NCBI GenBank assembly: GCA_977006965.1
Contig: OZ345367.1
Span: forward strand, 1,860,001-1,924,000
Length of the DNA: 64,000 bases
Reading direction: 5' to 3'
Source of the DNA: Phymatolithon calcareum
Lineage: Eukaryota > Rhodophyta > Florideophyceae > Hapalidiales
Shown: piece by piece, positions 46,510 through 57,588 of the stretch
Position numbering within the stretch: the stretch's first letter is position 1
How the letters are laid out: each line of letters opens with the position of its first letter
Notes under the pieces: generated by a model
What the model saw: the letters and a program-made list of their open reading frames with translations, nothing else
What the model was told of the DNA's origin: nothing
Databases searched by the model: none
Program-made: the position numbers and the translations under genes

Positions 46510-47151
46510 ATGACGTTCACATTCGTGACCCCTGCAGCGCTTCCGCATCGCGTGCGCCTCAAAGGCATTAGGAATTGCACCGCTACTTGCGCCCTCGACT
46601 CAGCGCCTGTCTCCATGCACACAGATCTTCTACTTTGTGCAACTCGCGCATATGTCGAGAGGGGGACACGGCCATCAGCGTCTTCCGTAGCGAAGGCGCT
46701 ACATGGCGCGGAGCGCGATTGCAAGAAATTACGATACGAACACTTGCTGCATGGGAAATGGCAACTAGCACTGACAACAGACAGACGTGCAAATTTCCCG
46801 CCGCTGAGAACACTCTACTTTCCCGTGAACGCTCAGCAGACGTTTTCGCCGACCGGACGATTTGAGAATTGTCTGCGAGTCCAGGGCAGTCTGCTTAAGT
46901 TTGCAGGCCCTTTTCGATGGGTTCCAGATAGAAATCGACTGGAGTTCACGTTCTCGCAGGGTCGGTTGGAGCTCGGGCCATTAAAATGGCGGAAGGAGGG
47001 GATTGATAAGGAGGGTAGTACGCTGGAAGGGAGAACGGCGAAAACGTTGCCTTTCTTCACGTTCTTCTTGGTCGACCAAGATATTGCCGTGGCAAGGGGA
47101 CGTTGAGGCGGTCTTGCTTTGTATGCCAGGATTGGCGACGCGAGTGAATAG
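46510..47151 (+). pseudogene. PAP/fibrillin plastid lipid-associated protein, one nonsense codon
   Basis: The ORF from the ATG at 46510 has a transit-peptide-like N-terminus (MTFTFVTPAALPHRVRLKG). It then shows family features: HGKWQLALTT, RTLYFPVNAQQTF, GRFENCLRVQGSLLKFAGPF, RLEFTFSQGRLELGPL and VDQDIAVARGR. These proteins bind lipids or hydrophobic molecules in plastid globules and thylakoids. TGA at 47104-47106 stops the ORF, but the same frame reads on GGLALYARIGDASE to TAG at 47151, matching the usual RG-x-RG-x-L-F-V-L tail. The stop replaces an expected Arg, so CGA to TGA is likely. The truncated protein could still be made. A LINE ends 75 bp upstream. Confidence 0.75.
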
Positions 47152-47672
47152 TGCAAAGATCCATGTGTAGAGGCTGAAGTCTTGTACGTGAGTTGCTTTG
47201 ACAAGCGATAAAGCCCCTCTTCGGGAGCTCACTGTCACTTGATTTGTTTGTGGTGTCCCGGGTCTGCAAAATACTGCTCAGTTCTCTGTGTTGGCTTTTC
47301 AACATTCCGCCATTCATTGCGGGTCTCAAGCATTGCACAATCCTCATGCATCGTCCAAAACCGGCGCGCACTGATCGTGGGAACTATTGATTGGGGAAGA
47401 GCAGACGATTTATCAATCAATAAGTGGCTTTTGTACCCCGAATTGTTTTCGCACAAACCCTTGCGGTTGTGTGCGATAACTAAGGTTGTGCGGTCCTCTT
47501 GGAATCACCGCTTCCTCTCAAAATGTCTATTTATTGGGACACGCAGGCCGATTCTACTCTCACCCGCGATCATCTTTTCCCTTCCAGAGGTAATCTTTCT
47601 TCAAGAATGATCCACAAAGTTGTGGAGCATTCTTCTGCACAAAATACGTGAATCAGTTTGCACAGAAATGAG
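47152..47672. other. no supported gene; hairpin at about 47602-47632
   Basis: AGAATGATCCACAA and TTGTGGAGCATTCT form a 14-bp stem with one mismatch and a 2-nt loop. It is downstream of the fibrillin gene and could shape its 3' end; this is speculative. Confidence 0.35.
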
Positions 47673-47930
47673 TTAGTATATGTCATCTTGCCCTAGCTGA
47701 AAAATATTCTTGCCCTCGCGTAATTCGTTCCACTCGGGAGCTCGGCGAGAACGTTTAACCCGCTGACGGTGCAGTATGACGGAAACAGGCACGACGATGC
47801 CAACAAGCAGAAGTGAGGCCCCGATTACATGAGACGCCATGCTGGGGTGAACGAAGGTCATCGCTGCTTCTGAAGATGATCTCAAGTCAACTCCAGCATT
47901 ATGCACCCACGTGTGCGCGTGCTGGGCCAT
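47673..47930 (-). CDS. small single-span membrane protein or terminal exon
   Basis: An 85-codon ORF convergent with the fibrillin gene. It has one clear membrane span (VIGASLLLVGIVVPVSVIL), then a basic stop-transfer stretch (HRQRVKRSRR) and a polar tail. No family was recognised. It may be a real small gene or the last exon of one. Confidence 0.35.
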   Translation of the reverse strand: MAQHAHTWVHNAGVDLRSSSEAAMTFVHPSMASHVIGASLLLVGIVVPVSVILHRQRVKRSRRAPEWNELREGKNIFQLGQDDIY

Positions 47931-48517
47931 AGCGAAATAAAATTCCTTTTCGCTTCTGAACTTATGCGGGAACCAATTCTTTTCGGTTGGGTCTTTTCAG
48001 ATACAGAGAATTGCTCCCAACAGCAATAATTGTTCTTGGCAATCTTGGGAGGTGCTGCTGTGCCACGTACTGATGTATGGCGGCAGCGATAGACAATTTC
48101 ATTCCCTACCAGTAGACTAGTTCAAGAACGAAAAAATAAAATGTTCACGAAACTGATCACTGTGTTGCAACACTACCCTTTGATTTGCTTTCGAGAACTG
48201 GGCACTGGCATAAAAGTAGCCAAGAATTATTTTCTCAATTTCTTGTTTTCCCTGTTGGGAAACATACGATCACCTACACCGTCATCTTTGAAGCGCTCAC
48301 ACTGGAGGATGAAAATTCAAATGGGGAAATTCACTACATAGCCACCAAAAATTGAAAAAAATTCGCTACATAGCCACCCTCGCCGAACCTACAACTCACC
48401 TCTAGCGCTAGTACGCTTCGCTATAGCCAAGCGTACTATCATAACTTACTCTAGCCAAAACTTCTACTCATCCGTTTGTCAAAGTAATCTATGCGACAGT
48501 GAAATTTATTGCGCGCA

Positions 48518-50745
48518 CTACTCTCTACGGTTTAGATCTTCGTCGAAAGCAGCATCTCCGTCATTGCAGGCGGTAAGGTCGATGATCATGGATTGAGCGG
48601 CTTTGTCGATGTGTTTTCGTTTCGCCCCGACGACGTTGAGAATGCTGGGTCTCTCGCATGTCTGCGAAATGTGACCAGTGTTTCCGCACGAGGAGCAGTG
48701 ACGGGCTCTCATTTCAGACGGCAAGTAGGGCTTCTTGCACTTGCGACCCGACTTAGCCGCACGGTCGAACGACATAAAATCATCCTATACGAGCTGGTCT
48801 TCAGTGACTGCACCACGCGTGATGCTGCCCGCAGGCATATTGGCCCACGTTCTCAACGTCCATGCGTCTCCGAACCGCTGGTCGTTCCACGGGTCGAAAG
48901 ACACCCGATGCTGCACCAAGCGGCTAGAGCGTACAATAGTGCAGAGAAGACGTGACTACATGGCCGTTGGTACTTTTCAAAGTGGCGGCAGGAGCATTTA
49001 ACACGGTAATCGCTACTAACTGTCATATTGAATGGTGCCTCTTCACTGCGAACGGCACAGCTGAGCGCGCTACTTTTGATGACCTTGGGCTCCACAGGCA
49101 GCTTCTCTTCTCGCACGAATTTTTCCTGGTGCTTCTTGTGGCAGTAAGGCGTGAGTAAATTTCCCTCCGTCACAATCTGGTGAGCCATGCGGCGTCGTTT
49201 GAAGCGATCATCGCACATGCGCTCGATTACAGAGGCCAAAAGATTGCAGATTGGGAAGTGTACTTTTGGTCTGCTTAGAGTTTTTACAGCTTACGATACC
49301 AGGCGGGGGAGATCATGACGAAGGAACTCGAACGTTGCGCACGTGTGCATTCGCTCAAGAACCATATCACTAACTGATCATGAGCTCCTCTCGCAGTTGA
49401 TACGTGTACTACTCAGTTCTGGCGTAGACAAATGACCACAGGACGGTACGATGTGCATCGCTGTGCTTTATGTCAGCAGACCTTAGGTTCTTCCAAAGCA
49501 TGTGCCATGCGCATCTTGTGCTTGTTATATTGCGGGGCAAGAGCAGGTCTGGCACCTGAATCGAGTCCAAACCTGGAGTGCCGTCTGATATCACGACCGT
49601 AATATTGGGGAAACATAAAACGCAGTTGACGAGAAAATTGGTCCAGCTGAATGCGCTCTCTCTACGCGATGCCGATGGCCAGAGTGGTCATCTGACTGTT
49701 GGCATTATATGTCGTTAGCTTGAAAAGCTGACCCTGGGTCATGGGGTTCAGGTGGGGCGCATCATCACTGACAAAACCTTTGAAGGCCGTCCATTTGTCC
49801 ACCGCGCCCTTTGGACAACAAAAACGGTTTGAAGCTGCTGTTGTGTTCCAGAGAGAGGGATTGTTGCAAGCTTGTACAGTCATCGGGGTCTCGCTGTTGT
49901 ACTACGGCCAGGTACGAGCTCAATACGCTGATTTTCGCGAGGTGGTGGATAACCTTGCCCTGCTTGGATGTCACTATGTTGTGCGCGTTTGTTGGCTTTA
50001 GAACGGTGCCAGATTGTTTGCGGACCATCTCCCTGAGTCCTGCGGCGCTTGCACTGACTCGGCCTTTTGTTGCAATGAAAAAAGTCAGAACGTGCGACGG
50101 CCGCGCGAGTATGTCCGCCCAGAACTTGCGCTCCCACACATGGTGTGCAGTTGTGAATCGCACAGGGTGGCACACTGGTTTTGATCGGGTTGTTCCCTGG
50201 CGGAAAGCTGAGGGCGGCGCTTCGCGCCGACCTTTATAGAAAAAACATTGGATCAAAAGATGACTTGGTAGTATGAGAATTGGATCAATGGAAGAAGCCA
50301 CTGTAATTCTTACAGTGAAAGCAATGCAGTGTAACCATCTGTAAGCTTTAAGGGTCTTTAAGCAGCAGGTCTAGGGTTTGCCTTCAGTGATCCTTAGTGA
50401 TCTAAGTACGTATCGAAACCTACAGTACTGCAATGACTGTAATGCTATCTGTAAGGGCTTACTGTAAATGCAAGCTGTAATGGCTAATTGAAGGGAGCTA
50501 GTCTTAGAGAAAACGTAGGGAGTATGAAAGTGGCGTTGGGCGCACACATGGCCTGCAACGCAGCTCTGTCCGGAAAACTTGGTGATCCTGACGCCGCCAA
50601 TACTCGGCAGCACGCTGAAGTTAACGGACAAGATGCAAGCTGTGCGCTGAGTAAATATGAGTGTCAGGCGCTTTTTGATGCGCTTCTCCACAAGGTAGGC
50701 CTTGCACATCGACGTGTTGTGGGAGATCACGACGTTGCGGCATCG
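48518..50745 (-). pseudogene. MULE transposase, copy B
   Basis: Minus-strand order: the N-terminal region (50730-50371, AYLVEKRIKKRLTLIFTQRT), a middle region (50301-49765, VWERKFWADILARPSHVLTF), the catalytic segment (49883-49662, GQLFKLTTYNANSQMTTLAI), the SWIM finger (CSCRHFEKYQRPCSH, in 48853-49239) and a complete CCHC knuckle (CSSCGNTGHISQTC, in 48518-48775). Several frameshifts separate these. The enzyme would cut and paste the element via its TIRs (family knowledge); this copy cannot. Confidence 0.75.
50301..50480. repeat. CTGTAA-rich stretch
   Basis: Six CTGTAA and one TTACAG fall in 180 bp, beginning with the palindrome CTGTAATTCTTACAG. The stretch is within the MULE part missing from copy A, so whether it is original or inserted is unknown. 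Confidence 0.4.
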
Positions 50746-51002
50746 TCAAGGCTTGATCGAGCGTAGTCGCGCAGCTGTAGGATGAGCTCCTTTTATATGA
50801 TTTCGGAGTGGTTAATGTGGGAATGCTGTGTGTTGAGCGTAGCAGGTGAATACGACAACGTTCTTGCAGAGCGCTGTCGTATTTGGAACAGATGAGTAGT
50901 AGATTTGGTAAGAGATGGCCATGTACTGAATTTTCCAATTTTTAGTGGCCATGCAGTGAATTTTCTCGAATTTTAAATATATCATTTGCACCGACGAGAC
51001 TA

Positions 51003-51778
51003 AAGGGGGGAGACCTAATGTTCGGACAGTTCTTACAAAATTAAAAGCAAAATAACTTCTAGCAATCCGCTAGTAACGGGACTTATATGCACTGAAAGCT
51101 CATTGGATCGTCTCTACAGGCGTTTAGTCGTACCATACGTTGCTTTGCGCCGTTTTCTTGAAGAAATTTGAAAGCGTGGAGCACTCAGAGAGCTCCAGAT
51201 TTCTCTTAAAAGTCCAAATTCACCGGACAGTAGTAATCAAAATTTTATCAGAATTTAAGGGAGTAAATTGGGTTCATGAAGGCGATGCCCGCGCTCGTAA
51301 CGGCTGCGCACGCGGCATGTGCGCGAATCTCTGGGCGTCGTCTATGGCATCGAGCTCCGAGCGCACCCCGATAGCTCATGTTGTGCTTCTTTATTGCTTC
51401 TTTAGCACGCTTCATGTGCTTGGCGAGCCGGCGCTGTGCTGCTTTCGGATTCATGATGTGCCAGTCTGGCGCGTGTGTAGCTGCACATGTTGGTCGCCGG
51501 CTGCTTAATATTCGCGTGGTTTCCCGCTCATTTTCCTCTCCCGCCAAAACTACTTTATCGGAACAGCTCAAACTTCGTCAAACATACAATTATGAGGCGC
51601 TGAATCCATAGGGTAATTTTTCAATTGAAGGACATGAGACATTTATCTTGAATCTATTCCCGAAAAGATTCTAATGCGTCCAAAACTGACTAGATCCTAA
51701 TTTACAGATACAATTTGCTTTTTCTCACTGTCCGGTGATTTGGACACTGCGTCCGAATATTACGTCCCCCCCCAATTA
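51003..51778. mobile_element. 776-bp TIR element, TA target
   Basis: The left end AAGGGGGGAGACCTAATGTT (then CGGAC) is matched inverted at the right by GGGGGGACGTAATATTCGGA-type sequence. Block A has the uninterrupted site at about 22266-22270 (GGGACTACATTCAG), giving TA duplicated at 51001-51002 and 51779-51780. A Tc1/mariner relation is inferred from the TA and ends. A minus-strand ORF (51248-51571) is basic and unrecognised. Confidence 0.65.
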
Positions 51779-52133
51779 TATCCAGTTTCAAAAAACTACG
51801 TAAAAAGAAGTGAAACATTTTCAAGTATTTGGTCTGCAAAAGTTTAACGAAAACCACAGATTTCAAACAGGTTCAGCTTCCTGTCTGGGTGCAACCAGAA
51901 TTTTAATATATATTATTCTCCCGTTCCTTTCCTGATTAAAAATTTACTGTTCTGGCGGCATGAACTTTGCCACCACCTAGTCCTTAGACAATTTCCGAAT
52001 TCCTGTAGTAGTATGCAACGGTTCTAAACTTTTGACACAGGCTACAAGAAACCCATGTAGTCGTTTTCAAGATAATTGTTCGTCTTTGTAGGCGATTCTT
52101 TTTCAAGATCGGAATTACAAAAGTGCTCTACAA

Positions 52134-53409
52134 CATACGTTGTAAAAAATAATTCATATTTAAATGTATTCGAATATGTATTTATATTTATTTATTCAAC
52201 TGCAATCTGTTGGATAAATAACTCATTCATAGCCTCGACAGAATAAAATAATTTATTTTTGCAGGAGGGAGAATACTTTTAGAATTGTTCTCCTTGTCAG
52301 ATTCTGAAGGTGCTCGTACTTGTCTTTTCGATTACTACTAATGTTGTTCCCAAATAGAACATGTTTTCTTGCCTGCGTAACGTTGCAGCATTACACTCAC
52401 TTGATTGATATCAATAGTACGTGTCTCGCTTGTAGACTACAACGTACTATGATTTGAACGTTGATGAGAACATTAGAACCATCTTTCCGACAATTAGCTG
52501 TTATCAGGATTGCTGCAATGTCTAAACACTAGTACTTAAATTGAGACCCGGGCAATTCAAATCACTCACATCCAAGCCAACCTCCATCACTTCATCAACT
52601 TCTATCAATTGCACATCTTTGTGAGAGTCCTTCAATTTTATTTGGACTACTGGAATCATGCCACACAAGTCAACACTTGGGAAACGAGTCAGGGAAAGCT
52701 TTTTAGCCAAGACAACGACGACGACGATTGCGTTTGGAGATGCCTCTGAGCACTAGCAGGGCAGTGGATATGCCAATGTGTTACCGCACGTGCGAGCCAA
52801 GCATCCAGAGGAATTGAAAGATCTTCAGGAAACCGTCACTTCGCTCGTGTCATCGACATGCACACCATCGATTAATTCAAGTGACAAGGCGGCTTACTTC
52901 TACAAACTTAAACTGGCATCGCAAAAATACAAGACAAAAGAATTGAGTTGATGACAAGTCAAGAGGAAAAAGCAGCAGATTCTCTGAAAGTAGTCTCTGT
53001 GGATTCTGAAACAGTTACGACTGTTGACAAGGACTCGATGTCTTTTGCAGACGAGGCATTGAAGAAACGCAGGCTCGTTCCGGATATTTGGACCTTCGTT
53101 TCATATTGCTTACTTCCAACATCGTTGAACGGTTCTTCTCCAAAGCTGGATACACTCTGGATAAGTACAGGAAGAGTTTGTCTCCAGCGAATCTTGAGAT
53201 GCAGCTTTTTCTCATATGAATGCAAATCTGTGGTGCATCCAGGACGTAAGTGCGATAATGGAATGAGAATATACTCCAATAATTCATATTTACTTTTGAC
53301 CCTCTCCATGAATAAATTACTTATGCATTTGACTTTCTTGATTAAATAATCTATTCTTACGCCAAAGCGAGCTGTGAATATATTGAAAAAGAATTATTTA
53401 CAAGGTATG
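52134..53409 (+). mobile_element. hAT element, 1276 bp, decayed
   Basis: A perfect 8-bp target duplication CTCTACAA lies at 52126-52133 and 53410-53417. The inverted ends are CATACGTTGTAAA and CATACCTTGTAAA. Block A has the empty site GTGCTCTACAATCC at about 22690. The 3' part encodes a hAT dimerisation domain. Confidence 0.85.
52948..53260 (+). pseudogene. hAT transposase C-terminal dimerisation domain
   Basis: After a frame change near 53130 the sequence reads NIVERFFSKAGYTLDKYRKS then LSPANLEMQLFL and, past another change, MNANLW. This is the classic C-terminal hAT dimerisation motif. Upstream frames (from 52948) read EEKAADSLKVVSVDSETVTT and ADEALKKRRLVPDIW. No catalytic core is intact. 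Confidence 0.7.
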
Positions 53410-54403
53410 CTCTACAATCCTCATTTCATCACATTTCTTCAATTTTTTTATGTTCTACTGCTTCCTTTTCTTTCTATAATAGTTTTTGAATTGCGAAGAA
53501 CATATTTAGAAGCGGACTTAAACTGCGCGTTTAAAGAGCTGTCCCGATTTTCGAAGGAATTCTCTGCAGAGAATTTCTAGAAAAAGTTACCACAGCGCCT
53601 AGTAAAAATTTTCTCACCCTTAGAAAATTCTATACCGAGGTATGCGGGAAATATCAAAAATATATACGTTGTAAAAATCATGACGGGCGCAATAAGGACA
53701 AGAAAATCACAAATTTTGAAGTGAACTGTAGGATTTCTTAAATTTACTTTCTGGATAACGCTATGGACTCTTTGCAAAACCTCAAAACCAGCAACATTAT
53801 TCACTATAGCATACGTCTCGGCTACTGCCTTGGGGTCTACATAGACGACCTTGCCCGAGCTTCCTATCCAAGCCAAGTTGTACGTGGCATCTACATGTCT
53901 GAACCGGAAAGGCAAAAAAATTCTAGCAGTAAAATTGATATCATGAGAGCACCTAGCGCGTTTCATGTTAAGAGCATACTCCAACCCGGATATCTTTAGG
54001 TGCTGCATTGTATACTCACCTTTTCCAGACGATTACACCTATTTCTTGTGCAAAGTTAGCAGATCAACAATACTAAACGGCCAGATAACTACAACCTCAC
54101 GAATCTCGCCTCCCTCAGGAACTGCAATAGCAAACTCTTAAGGTCAAATCCCCGACGGGAGAAGTATGGCCACAGACGCTCTTTTTGTCTGGACACCTCG
54201 CTCTTAGTACGAGGAAACTAGGTACAAAGGCTTGAAAAAGCCGTCTCCGCTAACGAGTTCAGCACTAGTGTCACACTTTCAGTGCTCCGCATCAGAATCC
54301 CCGGTCGGGTTATTGTCGCCAACCGAAAATCAGCGCTTTTTCGAGTCGTGATCTAAGCCGTGTCTGTCCAGGTCCTCCCTGTCATCTTCTCCGTCTGTAC
54401 ACG

Positions 54404-54489
54404 CTGAAAATGAAAGGACCAAGAGCAGCATGTTAGATAACTGGGAGATTTAACGGGAGAAATCAAAATATCGCTGCACTCGAACTTAC
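54404..54489 (-). other. 86-bp spliceosomal intron
   Basis: On the minus strand it shows GTAAGT at the donor, CTAAC about 30 nt before the acceptor, and CATTTTCAG at the acceptor. Splicing joins KLAK to CTDGEDD in frame. The block-A donor is mutated to AT. Confidence 0.6.
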
Positions 54490-54725
54490 ATTTTGCAAGC
54501 TTTTTCATGTTGTTATAGCGTGTACTAAAATTTGAGATTTCGTGAAACTGAAACATTGGATCCGCTTTGTAGACACCATTCGGGTCTTCAGTACCTGATA
54601 TCTGAAGGCTCTTAAACTTAAAGAGCAGAAGTTTGCGAGCTGTAGATCCTTTGGTCAGTTTTGGAGCCATATCTGGAGATGAACGATCAACAAAGCAGAG
54701 GTACTTGGTAGGGCATGGAGATAGC

Positions 54726-54782
54726 CTGAAGCTAAGTATTTGCTTGATTTTTGCTCGGCGAGTCGGTGCGGCAAAGCCTTAC
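54726..54782 (-). other. 57-bp spliceosomal intron
   Basis: On the minus strand, donor GTAAGG and acceptor CTTAGCTTCAG. Removal joins SHYIK to LSPCPTKYLC in frame. Confidence 0.5.
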
Positions 54783-55272
54783 TTTATATAATGACTATTA
54801 CTACTAATCAAATTAAGGAGATTGTCGTCGAAATCATCTGAAGGCTAAAAACCAGTATCCCGTTTCGCGCAAAATATGTAATGAAAGCCATAAAATTTTT
54901 AATAAAACTACGAACAAAGGTTAGGTGCAAATCGTACAAAGTGTAACTTAGCAAAGCGTTTAAAAAGAACATTTTAATGTAATAACGGAGGCTCGTGATT
55001 GGTTTCGGGTCGTTTTGTCATCCAAACTATCTTTGATTCTGTAAGGTTAAGCGAGATTTGTTAGCTCCCTTGAAACATTGTACAGTAAGTTCAATATTTC
55101 TGGACGAAAGCTTCACGTTGAAGAAATTTGCGAATCTATGTAAAGAATGAGAACATGTGACTAATAGAGTAAGAAAACTGGTCTTTTCAATGCAGCTGTA
55201 GATATGATACGAAGAATAGTATGCGTAATGTTTTTCCAAAATCTATACAGTATCCGTGCCGTGAGCTTTTTC

Positions 55273-56106
55273 GAGGAAATTCGCTAAATAGCCATTAAGA
55301 GTGGTAAAAGTACGCTAAATAGACACAATCAACCAATCCGTCTACTAACCCCTTGCAAAATATATTATCATACTCAACCTAGCCGTATTGCGTGCGCTAC
55401 TCTCTGGCTTAGCTCCTCGTTGCAATTATTGATATCTTCTCTGTCATCGAAGGCGGTGAAGTCGATGATTATGGACAGAACCATTTGTCCATGTGCTCCC
55501 GCTTCGCCTCGACCAAGTTGCAGATATAGGGCCTGACGCATGTCTGTGAGAAGTCGCTGATGTCTTCACACGAGGAACAGTGACGGGCCATCACTTTGGA
55601 CGGCAAGTGGGGCTTCTTGCGCTTGCGACCCGGCTCAAACGGCACTAAATCATCCTGTGCTAGCTGGTCACCGGAGAATGCAACACGCGTGATGCTGCCC
55701 TCGTGTTGCTTGGCCCACGTTCGCGACAATCATACATCCCCCAACCAGTGCTTGTTCCACAGGTAGAACACGATTCGATGATTCACCAAGCGCCTAGAAC
55801 GGTAAAAAAGTGCATCAATGACGTGGCTGCATGGCTGCTGGTGCTCTTACGTAGTCGACCACCTATAGCACGAGCTCCTTCTTGTACATGATTTCCGAGT
55901 GAGTAGTGCGGGAGCTTCTTGAGTTGAGCTTGTGAGACGAATTCAAGGATGTGTACAAAATTTTGATCAAGGGGAAGTAGCAGAGGTACTTCCTTTTTTC
56001 CTTTTAAAATCGAAATTTTCAGCGCTCAACGTAACGGATGATGATTAGCAGTTTTGTGTATTTAGCGTACTTTTACTCTTCTAGAAGCCATTTAGCGAAT
56101 TTCCTT
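55273..56106 (-). mobile_element. MULE deletion derivative, 834 bp
   Basis: The ends GAGGAAATTCGCTAAATAGC and, inverted, AAGGAAATTCGC mark the element. The minus-strand ORF 55729-55469 keeps only the knuckle tail (CSSCEDISDFSQTC). The block-A partner is 24186-24800. Confidence 0.65.
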
Positions 56107-56170
56107 GTTTTTTTCCATTTTGAGATTTCGCAGGTTAGAGAACGAAACGGTTACTCGGACAATTCCTCAA

Positions 56171-56607
56171 ACGAAAGTCTCGCGCCGACAAAACAAGCCA
56201 TCGAAAGTTTCGCTTTACTGTTTTAGTACAGGCGAAAGTCTGTAGACAATGACTTGCAATGCCATCGTTCTTAGAAAACCATTGCTTTCCGATTTTGAAT
56301 TACAAATTTCGGCTATAAAAGCGCAAAAAGTGTTCAACTTCCTGGCGAAAGTTGTAAGCTAATGTCGAAAGTTTCGCAACTTTCGATTTATAAAGGCAAC
56401 TTACGCAAAGAATGTAAAAGAAATTCCAATATTTTTCGCATAGATGGAAGGATTTCTTTGAGCACCACAAACTTTATTTATATGGCTGAATATTTTGTCA
56501 AGGTTTGAGCAGAATATAACCAATTAAAGTCAGACGCTCGACGAAAGTTTTGATTCTGGTAATATCGTGACACTTGTTCTTGGCGAAAGATTCGCAAACT
56601 TTCGCTG
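56171..56607. repeat. array of CGAAAG/CTTTCG motifs, copy B
   Basis: Nine CGAAAG or CTTTCG hexamers, aligned with the block-A array at 24866-25313. Confidence 0.5.
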
Positions 56608-57087
56608 ACAAGATCATGATCAGTAACTTTTCGTATCAGAACCTGGTTTCATAAATTCAATGAATACTGTACGCTACTCACGTCGCTGGACGCGAGGAAC
56701 AGCGATCCGTAAGATCAGTTCAACCGTCATTACTCTCCCAGGTAGACATTCGAGATGCACTAAAATTGAGCGGCGAATAGAGCAAGAGGATAAAAAGTAT
56801 CAAGTTCCAGAAGGGTTTGAAACCGCAAAATGAGCCTCGGTCACTCCAAAATTTCGCCAAGATGAACGCAGGACAGAACTAGTCTAGTAGGCGGGCAATA
56901 GCTGTTTCCATAGAAATATAACGGAGGACAAGTTTTGCATGCTTTCTTTGTTCACGCGAAATTTTCGCTTTGTAAAATTCGGAGCTGACCACTTTTCCGT
57001 AACTGATGGGTACAAGGTATAGTATCTCCACACGGGAGTCTGATTGGAAACAACAATTTAGCTCGACGTTGTTTTGTAACTTATTGG

Positions 57088-57152
57088 TTCATAATATTTG
57101 AACGTCATCCCACGTAACAATGTTACGTATGATGACGTTCAAATATTATGAA
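57088..57152. repeat. 31-bp-arm inverted repeat (hairpin), copy B
   Basis: 31-nt arms with two mismatches and a 3-nt loop (AAT). Relative to copy A, one base pair changed on both arms (AACATCAT to AACGTCAT, and ATGATGTT to ATGACGTT), which keeps pairing. Confidence 0.85.
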
Positions 57153-57588
57153 ATGTGTAACTGTCCACTTCAAGAGATCACTGTGACTCAAATTTGAGTT
57201 TCCGATTTTTTACACTATTAGGTCGACTTCGAGCATATAATTCGTCTGGGCTATTTTGTTTTTTATTTTATACGCCCTTCAATATAATAACGCTTTTTAT
57301 GTCAAAAATATTTCACCTGTCCAATTTTCAAACGCGACCAGAAAGCCTACAAATCGAAACACTTGTTCGAAGACGACTTATGATAAATATTTACCAAACC
57401 TTTTTGGTATGTGTTAGCTTCAACAATCGGATTCACGACCGTTGCATCAATTTCCCACCGTTACCTTTATGATAGCATTGATCCATCGCCGTACAGGACT
57501 ACGGATTATTTCTATCACGCATCTTTAATAGAAGACTGCAAAGGTTAGCTTTGTCCTCCATTCCCACCCACGTTATCAGCATCTACAT

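Larger units (their letters stand above)
48323..50967 (-). mobile_element. MULE, copy B
   Basis: The left end GGGGAAATTCACTACATAGC and the inverted right end GAATTTTCTC (50958-50967) flank a 2645-bp element at the same site as 20078-22231. It retains about 410 bp of transposase gene lost from copy A. Confidence 0.75.
53577..54870 (-). pseudogene. spliced minus-strand gene, copy B (unrecognised)
   Basis: Minus-strand exon 1 (ending 54783) reads SDDFDDNLLNLISSNSHYIK. Intron 1 (54782-54726, GTAAGG...CTTCAG, 57 bp) precedes exon 2 (54725-54490, CPTKYLCFVDRSSPDMAPKL ... RYNNMKKLAK). Intron 2 (54489-54404, GTAAGT, branch-like CTAAC, TTTTCAG, 86 bp) precedes exon 3 (CTDGEDDREDLDRHG), which stops at TGA 54332-54330 where copy A has CGA. 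The frame is kept across both introns. A downstream piece (54008-53577) reads IGSSGKVVYVDPKAVAETYA and a hydrophobic VMIFTTYIFLIFPAYLG. No family was recognised. It may be a gene of the large repeated unit. Confidence 0.5.

Noticed and set aside
47104-47106. Selenocysteine at the fibrillin TGA
   Set aside because: The family has Arg here and no Sec is known in it; a CGA to TGA change explains it.
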